In this document: positions 1 to 6,465 of the stretch, piece after piece
Layout of the letters: each line of letters begins with the position of its first letter
How positions within the stretch are numbered: position 1 is the first letter of the stretch
NCBI GenBank assembly: GCA_004376305.1
Contig: SOKD01000309.1
Coordinates: 1-21,740, forward strand
From: Candidatus Cloacimonadota bacterium
GTDB taxonomy: Bacteria > Hydrothermota > E44-bin80
DNA length: 21,740 bases
Reading direction: 5' to 3'
Translations under genes and position numbers: made by a program
Notes under the pieces: generated by a model
Told to the model about the DNA's origin: nothing
Seen by the model: the letters and a program-made list of their open reading frames with translations, nothing else
The model's database searches: none

Positions 1-19
1 CTTATCGTTAAATGTAGCC

Positions 20-65
20 GCACCTTCCTGCCTCGTTAGAGAATGTTCTAATGGGGTTAAGGTGC
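20..65 (+). repeat. Structured dispersed repeat, copy R1
   Basis: A nested hairpin: outer arms GCACCTT (20-26) and AAGGTGC (59-65), inner arms 31-40 and 47-56 forming ten consecutive pairs around a GAATGT loop. Two of the inner pairs are G-T wobbles when the plus strand is read as RNA. The 14-nt string TTCTAATGGGGTTA at 46-59 recurs exactly at 12197-12210, and 24-40 matches 2055-2071 at 16 of 17 positions. No protein or known RNA family is recognised. It lies just downstream of the lipoprotein operon terminator. Confidence 0.7.
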
Positions 66-95
66 GAGTATTGCTCGGACTACCACACATAAGAA

Positions 96-125
96 AAAGG
101 GCGGAGCCAAAATGGTCCGCCCTTT
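96..125 (-). terminator. Rho-independent terminator of the lipoprotein operon
   Basis: Perfect 10-bp stem AAAGGGCGGA (96-105) with TCCGCCCTTT (116-125) and a 10-nt loop. Reading the minus strand, the stem is followed by TTTTTCTT. It starts 21 nt after the TAG at 147-149, so it fits as the end of the operon transcript and supports 147 as the ancestral end of the upstream gene. Confidence 0.85.
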
Positions 126-146
126 GAATGCCTGTATACTGAGAAA

Positions 147-890
147 CTAGAAGAGTCTGAAGCTCTGGATTGTCTGGAACTCGTAGCTGAATGTAACATT
201 AGCACCTGCGCTCACTGAGACAACGTAGACCTTTGCGTAGTAATCACCCTCCACGTTCATGGCATAGTAGTGACCCCCATCGGCTAGCTGTGTGTTGCTG
301 TATCCGGTTTCAAGAGCAAGATCGAAGTCTGATGTTCACCTATCAGCAATATGGGTGGTCTTTGAGCCGCTATACGGAGCATCTGATGCGGTCGTGAAAT
401 CGAATGGTCTTGTTTCATCATTTAGGAAGAAATCGATTACTGATGAGTTTCCAGATACACAATTATATACTTCACCGATGCCAGTTGAGACATTCCAACC
501 AAAGCCGCTTGGGTCAGCGGAATTCCAGACGTAGATGGTTGCATTTGAACTGCTTACGACGGGACGACTGCTTTTGTCGACACCGCTGCTGTAATTGCTA
601 CCACTTACGGTAACAACCGTGTATGTCCCTGTTTGACCTGGAGTATTGTCATTGAAGCTTGTTTCATCATAGTTAAGTTCAAAAGTGTCACCATCTGGTG
701 TATAAAGGTCGTATCCATCGACATCACTGACCTCTGTCCATGTTATGACAATTCCGTCACCCTCTGAGTCAGCCACGATGGTAAGATTCGTAACATTTGG
801 AACAGTTCCTTCCTCGTCAGGATTGGGGCAACCTGTAATAAGGAAAAGCACCGGAAGGAGCAAAATAAGGGGAAGTAGTTTCTTAGTCAT
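147..890 (-). pseudogene. Putative lipoprotein with fibronectin-III-like segment, interrupted by an in-frame UGA
   Basis: Starts at ATG 890 behind AAGGAGGT. Residues 1-20 form a lipoprotein signal ending in LITGC, so the product should be lipid-anchored at Cys21. Residues about 31-90 (VTNLTIVADSEGDGIVITW and following) look like a fibronectin type III or carbohydrate-binding beta-sandwich. The frame meets TGA at 336-338 after 184 residues, but the same frame stays open for 62 more sensible codons to TAG at 147-149, just before a good terminator. Read through, the protein would be 247 residues. The simplest explanation is a recent nonsense mutation or a base-call error; a functional truncated form or UGA readthrough is possible. 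No specific family was recognised. It is second in an operon with the 97-residue lipoprotein, 28 bp downstream of it. Confidence 0.75.
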
Positions 891-918
891 TTTACCTCCT
901 TGGAAAAAATGCTTATGG

Positions 919-1212
919 TTACTTAGTTGGTTTCTTCTCTATCCACTTTTTCTTGGTTATCCTTTTCGTTGCCTCGGGTTTTGCTTTGTGATACTTTTCA
1001 AGATGTTTGTCATAATCATCCGCCAGTGAGTTGAATGTATCAGAAATCTCATCAAGTTGCATCTGAATGTCATCGAGCTGTTCTTGAATCTCACCCATTT
1101 GCTCAATCGCTTCTGTTAATTTGCCGAGTGCTTCACCGCCGCCTGGAATCTGGCAACCACTCATCCAGACAAGGAGCATGAAAGCCACAGCAATCGTGAA
1201 GAGTCTCTTCAT
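919..1212 (-). CDS. Small coiled-coil lipoprotein
   Basis: 97 residues, ATG at 1212 preceded by AAAGGAGGT at good spacing. Residues 1-20 are a lipoprotein signal peptide with lipobox MSGC, giving lipidation at Cys20. Residues about 30-75 (repeated EQ, LDDIQMQLDEI) are strongly helical with a heptad pattern, resembling an Lpp-like or spacer coiled coil, and the C-terminus is lysine-rich, which could contact nucleic acid, cell wall or membrane phosphates. I do not recognise a named family. It is the first gene of a two-gene operon with the lipoprotein downstream, driven by the promoter at 1295-1323, where an 18-bp palindrome suggests repression by a dimeric regulator. Confidence 0.8.
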   Translation of the reverse strand: MKRLFTIAVAFMLLVWMSGCQIPGGGEALGKLTEAIEQMGEIQEQLDDIQMQLDEISDTFNSLADDYDKHLEKYHKAKPEATKRITKKKWIEKKPTK

Positions 1213-1288
1213 TTGGACCTCCTTTAAATTGTTTATTTTATTTTTCGTGTTTATTGCGCCATCACCTCCTTTGCATATAAATTACATT

Positions 1289-1306
1289 TTGTGGTATATA
1301 CCACAA
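1289..1306. promoter_or_regulatory. Palindromic operator candidate over the -10 box
   Basis: Perfect 18-bp palindrome TTGTGGTATATACCACAA, covering the -10 hexamer of the lipoprotein operon promoter. Its GGTATATACC core resembles sites bound by GntR-type dimeric repressors. That link is inference; no regulator gene is adjacent. Confidence 0.55.
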
Positions 1307-1323
1307 TCAGAATACCTTGTCAA
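1295..1323 (-). promoter_or_regulatory. Sigma70-type promoter of the lipoprotein operon
   Basis: On the minus strand: -35 TTGACA (1318-1323), 17-bp spacer, -10 TATATA (1295-1300). It precedes the 97-residue lipoprotein by about 80 nt and leaves a leader of about 75 nt. The -10 box sits inside an 18-bp palindrome. Confidence 0.8.
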
Positions 1324-1416
1324 GTTTTTTTTTGGACTTTCCATAAATATCAGATTTCATCTTTTTTGATTTTTTATTAGTTATTCGTCATTAAAAATTG
1401 CTTTTTCGGGTATTTT

Positions 1417-2016
1417 CTATATTTCTCCCCTTGATTTGAATGCTTTGGAGAGCGTAATACCATCAGTATAGTCTATATTGCTCCCCATGGGGATTCCTGT
1501 TGCAATTCTTGTAATTTTTACGCTTAAGGGATTCATTATCTTTGAGATATACAGTGCTGTTGCTTCACCTTCGGTGTCCGGGTTGGTAGCAATGATAATT
1601 TCCTTGACAGTACCCTCTTTTATCCTGCTCACCAATTCAGCTATTCTCAAATCCTCAGGTCCTATCCCATCGAGAGGTGAAAGGGCACCTCCAAGGATGT
1701 GATACAAACCGGTATAGAAATTTGCCTTCTCGAGTGAGTACAGATCCATAGGTTCTTCTACAACACAGATCGTGGTTCTGTCTCTTGATGTATCTGCGCA
1801 TACTTTGCAAATGTCGTTCTCGGTTATGTTTCCGCACACCGGACAGTATTGTATACTCTCTTTTGCATCTTTGATCGCTTCAGCGAGTTCAAGAGCCTCC
1901 TCCTGTGGCTGCTTGAGCAGATAAAATGCTAACCTCAGAGCGGTTTTCCTTCCTATACTTGGCAATTTTCTCAGTGCCTCAACGAGTTTTTCGTGTTTCT
2001 GCGATAGATATTTCAT
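1417..2016 (-). CDS. recR: Recombination mediator protein RecR
   Basis: 199 residues, the usual RecR length. RecR works with RecF and RecO to load RecA onto SSB-coated gapped DNA in the cytoplasm. Visible features: N-terminal helix-hairpin-helix (LPSIGRKTALRLAFYLL, residues 18-34), a C4 zinc finger (C58, C61, C70, C73), and a Toprim domain (about 79-175) with the ATNPDTEGEAT signature at residues 143-153. It follows ybaB and dnaX on the minus strand, the widely conserved dnaX-ybaB-recR cluster. The gap to ybaB (152 bp) is larger than usual and holds repeat copy R2. There is no clear ribosome site before ATG 2016, yet no other in-frame start lies between it and the upstream stop, so this start is well constrained but initiation strength is uncertain. 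Confidence 0.96.
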   Translation of the reverse strand: MKYLSQKHEKLVEALRKLPSIGRKTALRLAFYLLKQPQEEALELAEAIKDAKESIQYCPVCGNITENDICKVCADTSRDRTTICVVEEPMDLYSLEKANFYTGLYHILGGALSPLDGIGPEDLRIAELVSRIKEGTVKEIIIATNPDTEGEATALYISKIMNPLSVKITRIATGIPMGSNIDYTDGITLSKAFKSRGEI

Positions 2017-2052
2017 TGGTTTTTTGCCGTAAAGAGCTTTTGTGTCAGATTT

Positions 2053-2095
2053 TACTTCCTGCCCCGTTAGAACGCAGTTCTTTTAAGGGGTTACG
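2053..2095 (+). repeat. Structured dispersed repeat, copy R2
   Basis: Related to R1 and R3: 2055-2071 matches 24-40 at 16 of 17 positions, followed by an imperfect complement ending in AAGGGGTTA. It holds CCCC/GGGG and GAAC/GTTC pairings but less symmetrically than R1. It sits between ybaB and recR inside the cluster, separating genes that are normally adjacent. Confidence 0.6.
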
Positions 2096-2168
2096 TTTTC
2101 CTTTTTACTTGCCGTTTGCCTTTTCCGTTTCACCGATACTCCGATACGCTTTCTCATTGGTTTTTCTC

Positions 2169-2495
2169 TTACATTGGTATATTGAAGTCACCCATCCCCG
2201 GGATATTGAGACCTCCTGTAATCTTTTTCATCTCTTCCTGTGAGAGTTCTTCAGATTTTCTCCTTGCCTCATTTACCGCTGCAAGAATGAGGTCCTGGAG
2301 CATTACAACATCATCAGGATTAACGACCTCACGTTCAATAGTAATTGAGAGGATTTCCTGACGTCCATTGGCGACAACAGTTACCATTCCTCCTCCGGAA
2401 GTAGCTTCTACGGTTACATCCTTCAATTTTTCCTGTGCTTCCTTTATCTTTTTCTGGAATTCCTGAGCCTGTTTGATTATCTGTTGGAACTTCAT
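2169..2495 (-). CDS. ybaB: YbaB/EbfC family nucleoid-associated protein
   Basis: 108 residues, the normal family size. YbaB/EbfC forms a tweezer-like homodimer that binds DNA and is almost always encoded between dnaX and recR. The sequence shows the N-terminal amphipathic helix ([16 protein letters not shown], residues 9-24), the central beta-sheet with the conserved [14 protein letters not shown] (34-47), the [19 protein letters not shown] helix (59-77), and a glycine/proline/methionine-rich tail (GLNIPGM). ATG 2495 lies 6 nt after the dnaX stop, and its ribosome site GAGAGG is inside the last dnaX codons, so translation is probably coupled to dnaX. Its precise cellular role in this organism is unknown. 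Confidence 0.95.
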   Translation of the reverse strand: MKFQQIIKQAQEFQKKIKEAQEKLKDVTVEATSGGGMVTVVANGRQEILSITIEREVVNPDDVVMLQDLILAAVNEARRKSEELSQEEMKKITGGLNIPGMGDFNIPM

Positions 2496-2501
2496 AGCTA
2501 T

Positions 2502-4079
2502 TTACCTCTCTTTTACGATTTTAGCTTTCAATATTTCCTGAGCTTTTTTGACCATCTCATGGTTTTCTAATTTCCCCTTGTTTCTTCCATCGGATTTACT
2601 CTTGCTTTTCTTTTGTTTTCCTTTGTCTTCAGTAATTTTTATCTGCATTTTTTTTCCTGTGGTGGCAGAGAGGATTTCCTCAATAAGTTTTTTCCCTCCA
2701 TTTTGTTCCAGTTGTTCATGCAGAAAGCTATTGTGTTCTTTCATATGGATAGTAAGCACTTCGTTTTTAAGGGATATGGGACTGGCATTGTAAAGAATCG
2801 CAGCGAGTGGACGTCTTTCAATCTCAACCTTCTTGATGAGTTTATTCCACAGGGTTTTGATGGTAAATTCGTTGCTTTCAATTGCAGTATCGTGGATATT
2901 TTCAATTTCATATTTGGTATTTTCTTCTTGAATAAGATGTTCGGGAGCATTTTCCTTCATTTGCTCGATTTTGCGGATAAGTTCGTTTATTTGCATTACA
3001 TCACCAAGTTTTGAGAGTGTAAGGAGCTCAATTTCAAGTACAACTCTTGCCAAAGTTGAATTTTTCATCTTTCTGATTGCAAGGGATAGACGATTAAGCA
3101 TTTGAAGGAGGGTAAAACTTGAAAAGCTTTCTTTCAGTTTAGAGTATTTTTGCAATTCCTCTTCGGAGAGGTCTGATATTTCCACATTGTTGCAGAGGAG
3201 GAAGATTTTCCTCAGATGTTTGATATATCCAGAGATAAATTCTTCCATATCGTACCCTCTGTTAAAGACCGTATCAACTATTGAAAGTATTTTCTTTTCG
3301 TCCTTTTCCTTTATTGCATCAGTTAAGCTGAAATAGAGTTCTTCTTCCACAAAACCGTACACTTTTCTTACTTCAACAACGCTGATTTTTGTTTCCGAAT
3401 ACGTAAACAATTGGTCAAGCATACTCTCGGCATCCCTGAGACTCCCATCTGCTTGTCTGGCAATGAGCCGAATTGCCGTATCCTCAATGCTGATATTCTC
3501 TTTCTTTGAAATTTCTTTGAGCTTACCCTCTATTTCAGGAACGCTTAACCTCTTGAAGTTAAATCTCTGGCATCGTGAAAGGACAGTCATGGGAATTTCA
3601 TGTGGTTCAGTTGTTGCGAAAATGAAAATTACGTGTTTTGGCGGTTCTTCCAGGGTTTTCAGAAGTGCATTGAATGCTGGTTTTGTAAGCATATGCACTT
3701 CATCTATAATATAGATCTTGTAGTTTCCTCGTCCAGGAGCATATCGTGTGTTTTCCTGTAATGTTCTTATTTCCTCAATTCCTCTATTTGATGCGCCATC
3801 GATTTCCAGGACATCAAGATTGATAGAGTCATCAATTTCCTTGCAGTTTGAGCATGAATTGCATGGGTTGATGGTTGGTCCCTTCTGGCAATTGAGGGAT
3901 TTCGAGAGAATACGTGCCATTGTTGTTTTTCCCACACCACGGGGACCTGAGAAGAGATATGCGTGTGCGACACGATCATCATTGATTGCGTTGATAAGTG
4001 TTGTGGTGATGTGCCCCTGCCCAACTATTTCACTGAAATTCTTTGGTCTATATTTTCTTGCAACAACTAAATATGACAT
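2502..4079 (-). CDS. dnaX: DNA polymerase III subunit tau (DnaX)
   Basis: 525 residues. The clamp-loader ATPase opens and loads the sliding clamp, and tau also links polymerase cores. Features: Walker A GPRGVGKT (residues 45-52), a zinc site of four cysteines (C64, C73, C76, C79), Walker B YIIDEVHML (about 122-130), sensor 1 IFIFATTEP and the SRC arginine-finger motif (about 153-169), followed by the helical collar domain (about 245-360) and a divergent C-terminal region with a KGKQKKSKSKSDGRNKGK basic stretch near the end. First gene of dnaX-ybaB-recR. ATG 4079 has only a weak AAGAAAG ribosome site; no dedicated promoter is evident, so transcription may come through the SRP RNA-tRNA unit upstream. 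A run of eight A residues near codon 477 could allow slippage, but both alternative frames stop soon after. Confidence 0.96.
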   Translation of the reverse strand: MSYLVVARKYRPKNFSEIVGQGHITTTLINAINDDRVAHAYLFSGPRGVGKTTMARILSKSLNCQKGPTINPCNSCSNCKEIDDSINLDVLEIDGASNRGIEEIRTLQENTRYAPGRGNYKIYIIDEVHMLTKPAFNALLKTLEEPPKHVIFIFATTEPHEIPMTVLSRCQRFNFKRLSVPEIEGKLKEISKKENISIEDTAIRLIARQADGSLRDAESMLDQLFTYSETKISVVEVRKVYGFVEEELYFSLTDAIKEKDEKKILSIVDTVFNRGYDMEEFISGYIKHLRKIFLLCNNVEISDLSEEELQKYSKLKESFSSFTLLQMLNRLSLAIRKMKNSTLARVVLEIELLTLSKLGDVMQINELIRKIEQMKENAPEHLIQEENTKYEIENIHDTAIESNEFTIKTLWNKLIKKVEIERRPLAAILYNASPISLKNEVLTIHMKEHNSFLHEQLEQNGGKKLIEEILSATTGKKMQIKITEDKGKQKKSKSKSDGRNKGKLENHEMVKKAQEILKAKIVKER

Positions 4080-4291
4080 GATTCTTTCTTAGTATGAAAT
4101 TCCACGAACACTCACTGACATTTATACTGAAAAACTTCTTTTTTCTATTTTCCGCCTTATTCGCCACGGTTTCTGCAGGGATAATTCTCTGGTAGTATTC
4201 ACCGCAAAGAATTTCTTCGATGTTTTTCGTCAACCAATCAAACAATTAATTGCTTACATCCTGCTTCGTTTATACTCTCGTGAGAAAAATG

Positions 4292-4366
4292 TCGGGGCGG
4301 TCGGATTCGAACCGACGACCCCCAGCCCCCCATGCTGGTGCGCTAACCGGACTGCGCTACGCCCCG
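4292..4366 (-). tRNA. tRNA-Pro (anticodon GGG)
   Basis: On the minus strand a full cloverleaf folds by eye: acceptor CGGGGCG with CGCCCCG (7 bp), D stem GCGC/GCGC, anticodon stem CCAGC/GCTGG with loop ATGGGGG, so the anticodon is GGG, and T arm GTCGG-TTCGAAT-CCGAC. Discriminator base is A at 4292. The CCA end is not encoded. The 5' end directly abuts the 3' end of the SRP RNA. Confidence 0.95.
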
Positions 4367-4642
4367 GTGGTCGTGCACCTGGCAGTTGGTACTCTTCAGA
4401 TAGGGTTATGAAGAGGAAAAACTCCAGCCAGGAAAACCACTATCAGACATAGGATTTCTTACCGCTGCTACCTTCCGGTTCTGACGGGGTTCGAAGTAAA
4501 TATCTATAATGGGCCCAGCCTTCAACATTATTCACATCCAATAACTGGTCTATTTGAGTTATACCGCCTGCCAGTAACTGACCCTGCTATAGCGGATTGC
4601 AGGTTACAGGGCACCGCTGGCTCCCCGTCTGGCACGACCCAC
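4367..4642 (-). ncRNA. ffs: Signal recognition particle RNA, large bacterial type with Alu domain
   Basis: About 276 nt. The S-domain hairpin with the GGAA tetraloop is at 4458-4485 (minus strand GTCAGAACCGGAAGGTAGCAG). The Alu domain at 4582-4626 contains GCGGTGCCCTGTAACCTGC followed by AATCCGCT, matching the scRNA layout of Bacillus rather than the short 4.5S RNA of E. coli. The ends pair: GTGG-G-TCGTGC at the 5' end with GCACGACCAC at the 3' end (4367-4376). It scaffolds Ffh for co-translational membrane targeting. It is expressed from the promoter at 4652-4680 and runs directly into tRNA-Pro, so the 3' end is probably made by RNase P cleavage of a joint transcript. Confidence 0.93.
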
Positions 4643-4651
4643 TGTACCATT

Positions 4652-4680
4652 TTTATATCAGAAAAAAAATTTCGTGTCAA
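4652..4680 (-). promoter_or_regulatory. Promoter of SRP RNA-tRNA-Pro
   Basis: Minus strand: -35 TTGACA (4675-4680), 17-bp T-rich spacer, -10 TATAAA (4652-4657). The predicted start at about 4645 matches the 5' strand of the SRP terminal helix (4642). Confidence 0.88.
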
Positions 4681-4690
4681 CAAATTTCTC

Positions 4691-4719
4691 TTGACTGGTA
4701 TAAAACAAGGTGCTATTGT
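4691..4719 (+). promoter_or_regulatory. Promoter of nadC, probably leaderless
   Basis: -35 TTGACT (4691-4696), 17-bp spacer, -10 TATTGT (4714-4719). Only six bases separate the -10 from ATG 4726, so the expected +1 is at or next to the A of the start codon. The -35 boxes of this promoter and the SRP promoter are back to back, 10 bp apart. Confidence 0.7.
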
Positions 4720-4725
4720 TTTTGC

Positions 4726-5577
4726 ATGATTGACAAAAGAAAACTCTCAACCATTGTAAGAGCAGCCCTGAAAGAGGATATCGGAAAGGGTGATGTAACA
4801 ACACAAATTACTATTCCCGGTGAGATCCGGGCGCTTGCAGTTATCGTGGCAAAAGAAAAAGGTGTTCTTGCTGGTGGCGATGTAGCAAGAAAAGTGTTTG
4901 AGGTCGTTGATAAGCATACTGCTGTGGTATTTCATAGAACTGATGGTGATAAAATTTCTGTGGGAACGATTGTTGCTGATATTGAGGGAACCGCTCACTC
5001 CTTGCTCGCAGCAGAGCGAGTGGCATTGAATTTTCTTCAAAGAATGAGCGGAATTGCAACGCTCACAGCTAAGTATGTTAGAAAGGTGAAGGGAACAAGA
5101 GCAAAGATTCTTGATACGAGAAAGACAACACCAACTCTCAGGATAATTGAGAAACATGCCGTTTACGTTGGGGGAGGTTATAACCACAGGATGGGGCTTT
5201 ACGATCAAATTTTGATCAAGGATAATCATATTAGTCTTGGTGGTGGTATTAGGAATGTTCTCAGGAGAATAAAGGATGTAAATTCCGGCAAAATCTTCGT
5301 TGAGATTGAGGTGAAAAGATTACATCAGCTTGAGCGAGTTCTCAAGTATCAAATTGACAGGATAATGCTTGACAATATGTCAATTGAGGAAATAAAAGAA
5401 GCGGTAAAAATAGTCAACGGCAGATGTGAATTGGAAGTATCTGGAAATGTAAATCTTAAAACCGTTAGGATAATTGCGAAAACTGGTGTTGATTATATTT
5501 CAGTTGGTTCTTTGACACATTCATACAGTTCCATTGACCTAAACATGAAGATAAGAAAAATTGGAGAGGAGTTATAA
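4726..5577 (+). CDS. nadC: Nicotinate-nucleotide diphosphorylase (carboxylating), quinolinate phosphoribosyltransferase
   Basis: 283 residues, typical for the family (EC 2.4.2.19): quinolinate + PRPP to nicotinate mononucleotide + CO2 + PPi, the step joining de novo synthesis to NAD. Visible motifs: LKEDIGKGDVTT (15-26), AAERVALNFLQRMSGIAT (95-112), DTRKTTPTLR (130-139), GGGYNHRMGLYDQILIKDNHI (149-169, substrate-binding basic residues), IEVEV-like IEIEVKR barrel strand and the C-terminal GVDYISVGSLTHS phosphate-binding loop. The frame is open further upstream to 4597, but that part overlaps the SRP RNA and the promoter; ATG 4726 begins the family-like sequence. No ribosome site precedes it, consistent with a leaderless mRNA. 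No nadA or nadB is nearby. It converges on lytM with 6 bp between the stops and no visible terminator. Confidence 0.96.
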   Translation: MIDKRKLSTIVRAALKEDIGKGDVTTQITIPGEIRALAVIVAKEKGVLAGGDVARKVFEVVDKHTAVVFHRTDGDKISVGTIVADIEGTAHSLLAAERVALNFLQRMSGIATLTAKYVRKVKGTRAKILDTRKTTPTLRIIEKHAVYVGGGYNHRMGLYDQILIKDNHISLGGGIRNVLRRIKDVNSGKIFVEIEVKRLHQLERVLKYQIDRIMLDNMSIEEIKEAVKIVNGRCELEVSGNVNLKTVRIIAKTGVDYISVGSLTHSYSSIDLNMKIRKIGEEL

Positions 5578-5583
5578 ATTTTC

Positions 5584-6465
5584 TCAGCTTTCCTTCCTGA
5601 ATGATGGTTCCATCATTTCAATATCTTCGAAGATAAAGAAAATCGGATTAGTTCTCTTCCCATTCTTTATTACCTCGTAGTACAAACAGGGTCCTATAAC
5701 CCTCCCTGTTTTTCCAACGTACCCAATGACATCACCGCGTTTCACAAAATCACCCTCTTCAACCCGCACAGATTGGAAGTGTCCATATTTTGTTAAGTAC
5801 CCGTATCCATGATTGATCTCTACAAATAGACCAATCCCATCCTCCATCCCCTGTCTTATAATGGACCCATCAGCAGTTGCGTGGACGGGAGTGCCTCTCA
5901 TTGCAAAAAAGGTGAGCCCGGGGTGAAAACGAATTTCATCGGTAAATGCGTCACCAACGTATCCATAACCTCTTACAAGGCTTCCATGAACGGGTTTAAT
6001 AGATGGAATTGCCGAGGCTTTTCGTTTTTTATCGGTTAATTTATTAACTGCTTCTGTAAATACCTCTCTATTCAAGGTGCTTATTTTAACAAGTGAATCA
6101 AGCTTTTCCCCTAAATTGAAGCCTTCGAAGGAAAATTTCATTTCTTCTGGCAGTTGCTGTATTTCGAGCAGGGGTTCGATCCTCTCTGAAATTTTATCGA
6201 GTTCTTCGAGTTTTTTTTTCGTTTCTTCAATGTTTGTTTTTAACTCCTCCTCAGTTTTTTTTAGTACTTTGTTTTCGTTCTCGATTGTACGTACATCTGT
6301 CCTGCGGATAAGGACATTACTGCCGGGATCGAATAATTTTACAAATAACACGAGTGAAAGGGAAAAAAGTACTATGAGGAAAATGATGATAAAGACAAAA
6401 AAAGATGGATGTCTTTTGCCCCCGGGTTGATTCGGAATTATTGAAATGAGGAATTTTCTGCTCAT
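5584..6465 (-). CDS. Membrane-anchored LytM/M23-domain protein with degenerate catalytic site
   Basis: 293 residues. A cytoplasmic N-terminus, one membrane helix (residues about 21-42), a periplasmic coiled coil (about 58-100), and a C-terminal M23/LytM beta-domain (about 157-270). In active M23 endopeptidases zinc is bound by HxxxD and HxH. Here the first motif reads HPGLT (H181, T185 instead of Asp) and the last reads GPCLYYE (C260, Y262 instead of His), although YGH (H229) remains. It is therefore probably a non-enzymatic LytM protein, like EnvC, NlpD or SpoIIQ, that binds or activates other wall enzymes; this is inference. Its ATG overlaps the sigma-factor stop (TAATG, one shared base), so translation is coupled. 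Last gene of the hsp20-hspR-htrA-sigma-lytM run. Confidence 0.88.
   Translation of the reverse strand: MSRKFLISIIPNQPGGKRHPSFFVFIIIFLIVLFSLSLVLFVKLFDPGSNVLIRRTDVRTIENENKVLKKTEEELKTNIEETKKKLEELDKISERIEPLLEIQQLPEEMKFSFEGFNLGEKLDSLVKISTLNREVFTEAVNKLTDKKRKASAIPSIKPVHGSLVRGYGYVGDAFTDEIRFHPGLTFFAMRGTPVHATADGSIIRQGMEDGIGLFVEINHGYGYLTKYGHFQSVRVEEGDFVKRGDVIGYVGKTGRVIGPCLYYEVIKNGKRTNPIFFIFEDIEMMEPSFRKES

Noticed and set aside
336..338. Selenocysteine or recoded UGA in the lipoprotein
   Set aside because: No stem-loop of SECIS type seen after the UGA, no cysteine-rich redox context, and UGA ends other genes in the window; kept only as an anomaly.
4048..4245. 65-codon frame on the minus strand upstream of and overlapping dnaX
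   Set aside because: TTG start, no ribosome site, overlaps the start of dnaX in another frame, and low-complexity lysine/phenylalanine composition.
4597..4725. N-terminal extension of the nadC frame
   Set aside because: The extension overlaps the SRP RNA and both divergent promoters, and NadC homology begins at ATG 4726.
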